A DNA stretch of 6,421 nt. Source: Anaerolineales bacterium UBA6128. Its GTDB lineage: Bacteria; Chloroflexota; Anaerolineae; UBA1429. Shown here piece after piece: positions 1-5,324 of this stretch. Location: positions 6,221-12,641 of the forward strand of contig DIVQ01000159.1 in NCBI GenBank assembly GCA_002423325.1, read 5' to 3'. Position 1 is the stretch's first letter. Every line of letters begins with the position of its first letter. A program made the position numbers and the translations under genes. The notes under the pieces were generated by a model that was not told where the DNA came from, did no database searches, and saw only the letters and a program-made list of their open reading frames with translations.

Positions 1-3000
1 CCGAAATCCTCGACCTCGAGGATGCCTGGTTCAACCTCGATCTGACCAGCGTTGTGCAGCAATGGGTGACCAACCCCGCCAGCAACAATGGCGTGGCGCT
101 GCGCGCCGTCAACACCGCGCTGGTCGAGTACGCACTCGGGTCGCGCGAAGCCGACAACCCGGACGTGCGGCCGCACCTGTACGTGCTCTACGGCACGGAG
201 GCGCCGACGCCCGTGCCGCCCACGCCAACGCACACGCCGGCCAGCTATCCGCTGCCCGACACCGCGACGCCCACGCCGACGCCAATCGCCACCGCGACCA
301 TCACGCCCGGACCGTCGCCTACGCCCACAGCCACCGGACTGCCGTCACCTACGCCGGGCGTCGGCGCGCTGGTCATTCCGGTTACGCGCGACACCTATCT
401 GAACGAGTGGAGCATCGACAGATCGCACGGCGCCGCGCCCGAGTTGTTCGTGCGCACCGGCGGCGTCACGACCACGCTCCTGCATCTGCCCGTGGATGCC
501 TTGCCCGCAGACGAGTACGTCGTCTCGGCCAAGCTGCATCTGTACGTGACCACACGCTCGAACGCCGGCATCCTGTATGCCAGCCTGCATCAGCTTTTGC
601 GCGAATGGGACGAGACGACCGCCACCTGGATCCTCGCCGCCACCGGCGACGAGTGGCAGCAGTCGGGCTGTAAGCAGGTGGGCGTCGACCGCAGCGGCGA
701 GATGATCGATGAGATCGAACTCAACCAGGCAGGCACCTGGGTCACCTTTGACATCACCAGTGCCGTACGCGACTGGCTCGCGCATCCTGCCAGCAACCAT
801 GGTCTGGTCATCGTGGCCGACGGCACCGTGTATGTAGAGTACGCCTTTGCCTCGCGCGAGCACTCCTGGCCGGGGCTGCGACCTTGGGTCGACGTGGTGC
901 ACTCGACCACCTCACCGGTGCCCACCCACACGCCCACCATCACGCTGACGCCCACGCCCACGCGCACGTCCACACCCGTGCCCACCGCCACGCCGCGCAA
1001 CCTGCCCACGCCCATGCCGGGCCAGATCACCGTCTTTTCAGGCAGCGACGCCATTCTGAATGCCTGGATCCCCACAGAGAACACCGGCATCAAGACCTCC
1101 CTGCAGGTGCGCCAGGGAAACATCAAGTCGACGCTCATGCGCTTCAACCTGGGGGACCTGCCCGCCGACATGGCGTTGGCGCAGGCGCGTCTGCGCCTGT
1201 ACGTCACCGAGAGCAGCAACTATCACGACCTGACGCTCAAGGTCTACCGCCTGCGGCGCGACTGGCGCGAGCGCGAGACCACCTGGTACCTGGCCGCCGC
1301 CGGCGCCACCTGGAGCGTGGCCGGCTGCGACGGCACCAACGGCACGCCGGACCGCGATGCCACGCCGCTGGCAGAGATCGCCATCCCCGAGCCCGGGAGC
1401 TGGTTTGAGATTGATCTGACCAGCGTGGTGGCAGATTGGCTGCTGCACCCGGATGAGAACTATGGCATCCTGCTGAAGGGTGAGGGACCCATCTCGGTCG
1501 AATACGAGTTTGGCTCGTTTGAGAACGAGACCACGAGTCTGCGGCCGTTGCTCCTCGTGGTGCCCGCCAGCGTACAGCCTACGCCCACGCCGGTGCTGCA
1601 GGCCACGCCGACGCCGATGCCGGCAGGCCAGTTCTTTGCGGCAGGCCATGACGCTTCCATCGATGCCTGGTTCCCGCTGGCCAAGGCCCCCGAGGCCCCC
1701 TATTTGCGCGTGCGCAGCGGCGACGTGATGTCCGCGTTGCTGCGCTTTGACCTCACAAACTTACCCGCCTACTCTGAGGTCCACCAGGCGCTGCTTCAGC
1801 TCTATGTCCAGGGGCGCAGCAACGCGAACCCGCTGGACGTCGGCGTCTACCGCGTCACGCGGCCGTGGACCCCGACCGACGCTTCGTGGGAGCGCGCCAC
1901 CGTGCTGGTGCGCTGGGCCGCGATGGGCTGTAACGCGGCCAGCGACCGCCTCCTGACGCCGGCTGCCAACCTGGCCCTCACCGACGCCGGCCAGTGGGTC
2001 AGCGTGGACATCACCAGCCTGGTCGATTACTGGACGCAGCACCCGGACGAGAACTATGGCCTGATCCTCAAGACCGCCGGCGGCGCGCCCGTGACCTATG
2101 ACCTGGCCTCCTTCGAGCATCCCCTGACGTCGGCGCGGCCGCGGCTCGTGGTGGACTATACGTCGGCGCCGCCCACGCCCACACCCACGCCCATCCAGTC
2201 CATCGTCACCGTGGTGGTGAACGCCGACGCGGATGCCTCGCTGCATGCCGTCTCCAAAGATACCAACTATGGCAGCGCGGCCTATCTGCCGCTTTACAAC
2301 CAAAAGGCGGACGACGGCAGTCAGTTGGGCCGGAAGCGCCCGATCTTTCACTTTTCGCTGGACATGCTGCCTGAGAACGCCGTCGTCACCCAAGCCACCC
2401 TGAAGGCGCTCACCCTGGAGGACGTGGCCTACAACCTGAACGTGCAGGCCGTGGGCCTGTTGCGGTCATGGGCCGAATACCAGACCACCTGGAACCTGGC
2501 GCGCACCGGCGTCCCCTGGACCACCGCGGGCGCCGATGGAACGGGCACCGACCGCCTGGCCACGGCCACGAGCACGACCACGCTGCTGGGCGGGCCACGC
2601 TGGTGGCAGTGGGACGTCACCGCTCTGGTAAGCGATTGGGCCTCCGGCGCGCTCGCCAACAACGGCGTGATGCTCGTCTCGCCCGATACGAACGTATGGC
2701 AAGGCACAAGCCTGGCCTCGCGCGAGCGCGGCCAGCCCGCCCAGTTGACGATCAGCTATTTCGTCGGCAGCGGAGGATCCACCAACCTGTCGCTGAAACA
2801 GGGACACAACATGGTGTCGGTCCCCGTGATCCCCGAGAACCCGTCGCTCGACGCCGTGCTGGCGCCCATCGCCGACCGCGTCGTGGGCGTTTGGGCCTTT
2901 GACAGCAGCGACGTCACCTCGCCCTGGCAGGTGTACCTGCCCGACAGTCCGGGCAACACGCTCACCACGATCAGCCCGCGAATGGGCTACTGGATCGAAG

Positions 3001-3302
3001 TCAGCAGCGACGCCAGCCTGTCGCTCAGTGGTACCACGCCGCCGCCCCAGAACATCACGTTGAGGCGGGGGTGGAATCTGATCGGCTACCCCAGCTTGAT
3101 CGAGCGCCCTGCGGCGCAGGTGCTGGCCAGCATCGCCGATCACGTCACCATCGCCTGGTACTATGACCCCACCGACCCTGTCGACCCCTGGAAGCGCTAT
3201 GTGCCCGGGGCGCCGGACTGGGCCATCAGCATGCCCAACATGGGCCCCACGCGCGGCTACTGGGTGCTGGTCGACCAGGACTGCAGCCTGACAATCCCCT
3301 AG
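1..3302 (+). CDS. Large modular surface protein with DNRLRE-type repeats, 3' part (5' end outside window)
   Basis: The reading frame is open from the first full codon (nt 3) to the TAG at 3300-3302, giving 1099 visible residues; codon n starts at nt 3n. A GTG at 54 lies inside a repeat and is not the real start. Order by visible residue: tail of a repeat (1-64), Pro/Thr linker (65-119), repeat 1 (120-300), linker (301-340), repeat 2 (341-520), linker (521-542), repeat 3 (543-719), linker (720-733), repeat 4 (734-919), a GSGGS spacer, then two copies of a domain of about 83 residues (928-1010, 1017-1099). Each repeat shows the DNRLRE pattern: an early D..L/I-(N/D/H)-A/E segment, LP plus a beta strand ending LYV, a T/S-TW or SW motif, W-V/F-x-(F/I/V)-D-(I/L)-T-S, and a closing (G/A)S-(R/F)-E with RP-x-L. 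Such domains are related to carbohydrate-binding modules (CBM96-like) in exported proteins, so polysaccharide or surface binding is inferred. The signal peptide and any N-terminal catalytic domain lie outside the window. No C-terminal anchor, LPxTG motif or transmembrane segment is seen. It is convergent with the minus-strand genes. Confidence 0.9.
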   Translation, partial: EILDLEDAWFNLDLTSVVQQWVTNPASNNGVALRAVNTALVEYALGSREADNPDVRPHLYVLYGTEAPTPVPPTPTHTPASYPLPDTATPTPTPIATATITPGPSPTPTATGLPSPTPGVGALVIPVTRDTYLNEWSIDRSHGAAPELFVRTGGVTTTLLHLPVDALPADEYVVSAKLHLYVTTRSNAGILYASLHQLLREWDETTATWILAATGDEWQQSGCKQVGVDRSGEMIDEIELNQAGTWVTFDITSAVRDWLAHPASNHGLVIVADGTVYVEYAFASREHSWPGLRPWVDVVHSTTSPVPTHTPTITLTPTPTRTSTPVPTATPRNLPTPMPGQITVFSGSDAILNAWIPTENTGIKTSLQVRQGNIKSTLMRFNLGDLPADMALAQARLRLYVTESSNYHDLTLKVYRLRRDWRERETTWYLAAAGATWSVAGCDGTNGTPDRDATPLAEIAIPEPGSWFEIDLTSVVADWLLHPDENYGILLKGEGPISVEYEFGSFENETTSLRPLLLVVPASVQPTPTPVLQATPTPMPAGQFFAAGHDASIDAWFPLAKAPEAPYLRVRSGDVMSALLRFDLTNLPAYSEVHQALLQLYVQGRSNANPLDVGVYRVTRPWTPTDASWERATVLVRWAAMGCNAASDRLLTPAANLALTDAGQWVSVDITSLVDYWTQHPDENYGLILKTAGGAPVTYDLASFEHPLTSARPRLVVDYTSAPPTPTPTPIQSIVTVVVNADADASLHAVSKDTNYGSAAYLPLYNQKADDGSQLGRKRPIFHFSLDMLPENAVVTQATLKALTLEDVAYNLNVQAVGLLRSWAEYQTTWNLARTGVPWTTAGADGTGTDRLATATSTTTLLGGPRWWQWDVTALVSDWASGALANNGVMLVSPDTNVWQGTSLASRERGQPAQLTISYFVGSGGSTNLSLKQGHNMVSVPVIPENPSLDAVLAPIADRVVGVWAFDSSDVTSPWQVYLPDSPGNTLTTISPRMGYWIEVSSDASLSLSGTTPPPQNITLRRGWNLIGYPSLIERPAAQVLASIADHVTIAWYYDPTDPVDPWKRYVPGAPDWAISMPNMGPTRGYWVLVDQDCSLTIP
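195..359 (+). repeat. Pro/Thr-rich linker 1 (about 55 residues)
   Basis: This low-complexity segment contains PTPTHTP, ATPTPTPIATAT and PSPTPTATG and is encoded by degenerate six-base ACGCCC-type units. It joins the partial repeat to repeat 1. Such linkers are common between extracellular domains and are often glycosylated, which is known for the class and inferred here. It is the longest of the four linkers. Confidence 0.85.
903..1022 (+). repeat. Pro/Thr-rich linker 2 (about 40 residues)
   Basis: Pro/Thr low-complexity segment between repeats 1 and 2, with TPTPTRTSTPVPTATP at its core and encoded by CCCACG-like hexamers. It is an extended extracellular spacer by composition; no other domain is recognisable in it. 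Confidence 0.85.
1563..1628 (+). repeat. Pro/Thr-rich linker 3 (about 22 residues)
   Basis: Short linker between repeats 2 and 3 with two TPTP blocks (QPTPTPV and ATPTPMP). It is about half the length of linker 2. Confidence 0.8.
2160..2201 (+). repeat. Pro/Thr-rich linker 4 (about 14 residues)
   Basis: Shortest Pro/Thr linker, essentially a single PPTPTPTP block between repeats 3 and 4. The next junction, after repeat 4, drops this composition for a Gly/Ser spacer (GSGGS at 2766-2780). Confidence 0.8.
2784..3299 (+). repeat. Two tandem copies of a C-terminal domain of about 83 residues
   Basis: Copy A (2784-3032) and copy B (3051-3299) align along their length. Both have N-(L/I)-(S/T)-L-x-x-G-(H/W)-N-(M/L)-(V/I) at the start, a Pro soon after, (A/S)-x-IAD-(R/H)-V in the middle, (F/Y)D-x(6)-PW-x-x-Y-(L/V)-P, and finally (M/T)-x-GYW-(I/V)-x-V followed by a short strand (SLSL or SLTI). 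They are joined by TTPPPQ. The pattern suggests a small beta-rich domain. I have seen similar GWNLxxxP...GYW domains at the C-terminus of exported bacterial proteins, but I cannot name a family with certainty. Copy B ends the protein without an anchor. Confidence 0.75.
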
Positions 3303-3320
3303 CCAGGGTTGCACCAGAAG

Positions 3321-3365
3321 AAGAGCGCGCCCCGACCGTCTTGCGACGACTCCGGGCGCGCTCTT
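3321..3365. terminator. Hairpin between convergent genes, probable bidirectional terminator
   Basis: A perfect 12-bp stem pairs 3321-3332 (AAGAGCGCGCCC) with 3354-3365 (GGGCGCGCTCTT). The 21-base apical region holds a further 4-bp stem, CGTC (3337-3340) with GACG (3345-3348), around a TTGC loop. The hairpin begins 18 bases after the plus-strand stop and 22 bases after the minus-strand stop. The plus-strand exit is moderately T-rich (TGTGTCTGT); the minus-strand exit is not (CTTCTGGTG). Termination is therefore more convincing for the plus strand. It fills most of the only intergenic gap of note in the window. Confidence 0.75.
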
Positions 3366-3387
3366 TGTGTCTGTAGTAAACGCGGGG

Positions 3388-4179
3388 CTAGAGCAGGCTC
3401 TGCGTCGTGCCCCCGTCGATCTGGATGGTGGTACCCGTGATATAGCCGGCCTGCTGGGACGCGAGGAACGTGATCAGCGCCGCCACCTCCTCGGGCTTGC
3501 CCAGCCGACGCGCCGGGATCGACGTCTCCCAACGCGCCATCACCTCATCGATGCTGATCCCCTCGCTCGCCGAGTTGCTCTCCGCCAGGCCGCGCACGCG
3601 GTCGGTGAGCGTGTAGCCCGGGCAGACGTTATTCACGGTAATACCCTCAGCAGCCACCTGCATGGAGAGCGTCTTGGCCATCGCCACCACCGCGGAACGC
3701 GCCGCGTTGGACAGGATCAGGTTGGGTATCGGCTGCTTGACGGCCACCGACGTGATGTTGATGACTCGGCCCCACCCGCGCTCACGCATGTGCGGCAGCA
3801 CCAGACGCGTCAGGCGCACCGCGCTCATCAAGTTGAGCTCGATCGCGCCCAGCCAATCCTCATCGCTCATATCGGTGAACACGCCCGGACGTGGCCCACC
3901 GGCGTTGTTCACCAGAATGTCGACGCCGCCCAGGCTCTCGTTCACCCGGCGCACCAGCGCTTCCAGTTGGGCTGCCACGCCCACGTCGCCGGCGACAGCG
4001 AGGACCTTGCATCCGGTCGCCGCGCGAATCTCTTCGGCGGCCGCGTCCAGCGCCTGCTGCCCACGCGCCACGATGCAGACATCCGCGCCCTCGTGCGCCA
4101 ACGCCAGCGCGGTGGCCTTGCCGAGGCCCTTGCTGGCCGCGGCCACGAGCGCCACCTTCCCCTTGATACCCAGATCCAT
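3388..4179 (-). CDS. SDR-family protein (FabG-like fold) with atypical active site
   Basis: 263 residues, ATG at 4177-4179, stop TAG at 3388-3390, which is a typical length for a classical SDR. The fold is clear: a beta strand and dinucleotide loop at 8-20 (AAASKGLG at 13-20 in place of TGxxxGxG), an acidic D65 after the fourth strand, NNAGG at 91-95, N116 in ELNLMSA, S144 in NITSV, CPGYT at 186-190, and the C-terminal GYITGTTIQIDGG (245-257). The Tyr and Lys of YxxxK are missing. Counting 13 and 17 residues from S144, as in E. coli FabG, gives S157 and R161 (SNAAR). This matches a known divergent subgroup described as BKR-like SDR lacking a perfect NAD motif and catalytic tetrad; I recall it as cd05344 and have not checked. 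The protein probably still binds NAD(P)(H), but its activity and substrate are unknown, so calling it a 3-oxoacyl-ACP reductase would be unsafe. It is the last gene of the minus-strand run, 26 bases after the membrane protein. The frame stays open upstream to 5229, but that extension runs through the membrane gene in another frame. Confidence 0.93.
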   Translation of the reverse strand: MDLGIKGKVALVAAASKGLGKATALALAHEGADVCIVARGQQALDAAAEEIRAATGCKVLAVAGDVGVAAQLEALVRRVNESLGGVDILVNNAGGPRPGVFTDMSDEDWLGAIELNLMSAVRLTRLVLPHMRERGWGRVINITSVAVKQPIPNLILSNAARSAVVAMAKTLSMQVAAEGITVNNVCPGYTLTDRVRGLAESNSASEGISIDEVMARWETSIPARRLGKPEEVAALITFLASQQAGYITGTTIQIDGGTTQSLL

Positions 4180-4184
4180 CGTAC

Positions 4185-4190
4185 ACCTCC
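4185..4190 (-). promoter_or_regulatory. Shine-Dalgarno sequence fixing the SDR start
   Basis: On the minus strand GGAGGT lies 5 bases before the ATG at 4179, in the 26-base gap after the membrane-protein stop. It decides the SDR start against the much longer open frame and indicates independent ribosome entry within a shared transcript. Confidence 0.8.
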
Positions 4191-4205
4191 CGCCGCCTCG
4201 CGGCT

Positions 4206-5324
4206 CTAATGCGTCAACACATAGCCCAACAGCGTTTGCATCACATAGATCGCGTTGCCCGCGACGTACAGCTGCGGCACCAGCATGTTGGCGCCCACCA
4301 ACCCCAGCAAAGTTGGCGCCCGCGCCGCCTCGTCCAAGCGCGGCTCGAGCGCCTCCAGCCCCAGCAGCACCGCCGGGAAGGCCATGCACAGCATCCGCGA
4401 GGTATCGACGGCAATGACTGTCTGCCCGAGCGCGCCCACGATGGCGCTCGCCAGCACCGCCAGGTCCAGCCAGCGGCGCTCGCGCGCGGCCAGCCAGAGC
4501 GCGGCGACCGGCAGCGCCCAGAGCAGCTTGAAGGCCGAAAAGACGCCAGTGTAGTAAGCCACGCTGGCCTTGCGGAACCAGTCCAGCGGATCGTGCAGCA
4601 GCGGCGCCAGGTAGAACTCGGCCGACTGCGCATCGGGGGCGCGCGTGCCCAGCCAGTAGCGCACGCCCAGGTAGAGTGCCAGCGCCACCGCGCTGGCCGC
4701 CACGCTGGGCCAGAGCTTGCCCGTGCGTCGCGCCTGCAGCAGCAGCAGGAAGGGCAGCACAAACGCGACCGACTCGCGGTTCAGCAGCGACAGCAGCACC
4801 AGTCCGCCAAAGACCCAGGCGTTCTCGCCGCAGGCCAGCAGCAGAAAAAGCAGCAGATAACTCGCTGCGTCGGTATAGCCGTTCACGTGAATCGTGAACA
4901 GGATCGGCATCGTGGTTGCCAGGACGGCGGCGTAGCCCAGCGCCAGCGCCGGCCCGCGCCCGCGCAGGCGATAGTGGCGGTAGACCAGCGCCAGCGTGGC
5001 CCAGGCCAGCAGCAGGTTGAGGATCAGGATGCGGTTGCCGCGCAGCCCGAGCAGCCAGGCCAGCAGCGGCGTCAGGATGCGGTAGGCCACCGGATTGTCG
5101 CCCGGCGAGAGCGGCGCGCGCGACAGCTCGGCATAGTAGACCCCGTGCGACACTGCCTCCAGCGCCGGACGCACGTACAACGCGCCAAGCGCCAGCAGCG
5201 CGGTGGCCACCAGCGCCGCCGCGCCCCACAGCGAAATGCGCCGCTCGAGCGTCGCCAGCGCGGCGTCCAGACGCATCGTGAGGCGCGTCACCCAGGCTAA
5301 GATGGGCACTCGCTCAGTGTTCAT
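4206..5324 (-). CDS. Polytopic membrane protein, uncharacterised, possibly GT-C glycosyltransferase-like
   Basis: 372 residues, ATG at 5322-5324, stop TAG at 4206-4208. I see about 10-12 hydrophobic segments, around residues 31-52, 83-94, 98-116, 125-145, 153-165, 169-182, 186-197, 207-222, 260-279, 286-305, 310-325 and 338-370. There is no cleavable signal peptide; the N-terminus is a short cytoplasm-like stretch rich in Arg. Polar residues sit near membrane edges: D76-N77-P with Y81-R82, H146/N148/D152 in HVNGYTD, R183-E184 in NRES, and D307/R310 in DTSR. Charged residues at loop ends in a many-span protein recall GT-C type lipid-linked sugar transferases, but no diagnostic motif is certain and the family is not recognised. 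The start is chosen because its ATG overlaps the preceding TGA as ATGA, with GAGGGA 8 bases upstream (5333-5338). An in-frame upstream start at 5405 would overlap the flavoprotein by 85 bases and add an Arg-rich, shadow-like stretch. It is probably translationally coupled to the flavoprotein. Confidence 0.88.
   Translation of the reverse strand: MNTERVPILAWVTRLTMRLDAALATLERRISLWGAAALVATALLALGALYVRPALEAVSHGVYYAELSRAPLSPGDNPVAYRILTPLLAWLLGLRGNRILILNLLLAWATLALVYRHYRLRGRGPALALGYAAVLATTMPILFTIHVNGYTDAASYLLLFLLLACGENAWVFGGLVLLSLLNRESVAFVLPFLLLLQARRTGKLWPSVAASAVALALYLGVRYWLGTRAPDAQSAEFYLAPLLHDPLDWFRKASVAYYTGVFSAFKLLWALPVAALWLAARERRWLDLAVLASAIVGALGQTVIAVDTSRMLCMAFPAVLLGLEALEPRLDEAARAPTLLGLVGANMLVPQLYVAGNAIYVMQTLLGYVLTH
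5321..5324 (-). other. ATGA stop/start overlap between flavoprotein and membrane-protein genes
   Basis: On the minus strand the flavoprotein TGA (5323-5321) and the membrane-protein ATG (5324-5322) share the four bases ATGA. This arrangement usually means translational coupling, with both genes on one transcript. Confidence 0.85.

Larger units (their letters stand above)
3..2759 (+). repeat. Tandem DNRLRE/CBM96-like protein repeats (one partial, four complete)
   Basis: The repeat units lie at 3-194 (tail only), 360-902, 1023-1562, 1629-2159 and 2202-2759, with period units of about 177-186 residues. Shared landmarks are LYV after the LP motif, a W near mid-unit followed by an ATW/TTW/ASW motif, a G-C (G-A in the last unit), W-x-x-x-D-(I/L/V)-T-(S/A)-x-V, and NHG/NYG/NNG followed by hydrophobic residues. 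The tail unit and unit 1 both use PASN-(N/H)-G, while units 2 and 3 both use HPDENYG. Unit 4 is the most divergent, with an insert around KADDGSQLGRKRP. The repetition is at protein level; DNA identity is patchy. Confidence 0.85.

Noticed and set aside
195..1022. Repeated CCCACG/ACGCCC units considered as a CRISPR-like or microsatellite array
   Set aside because: The units are short, irregular, in frame and encode Thr-Pro linkers within a protein; there are no regular spacers.
2466..3314. Minus-strand open frame of 282 codons opposite the C-terminal part of the surface protein
   Set aside because: No motif and biased composition; it overlaps the terminator arm and a well-supported coding region on the other strand.
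3367..4209. Plus-strand open frame of 280 codons opposite the SDR gene
   Set aside because: His/Arg-rich shadow with no recognisable motif; the minus strand encodes an unmistakable SDR fold.
4180..5229. Long upstream extension of the SDR reading frame, which would make a 613-residue protein
   Set aside because: The extension lies in another frame of the membrane-protein gene, is Ala/Gly/Arg-rich without motifs, and the SDR has a strong Shine-Dalgarno site and a normal N-terminus at 4179.
4209..5300. Plus-strand open frame of 363 codons opposite the membrane gene
   Set aside because: Gln/Arg/His-rich composition with no domain. It is an antisense shadow typical of high-GC DNA, while the minus-strand product has clear transmembrane segments.
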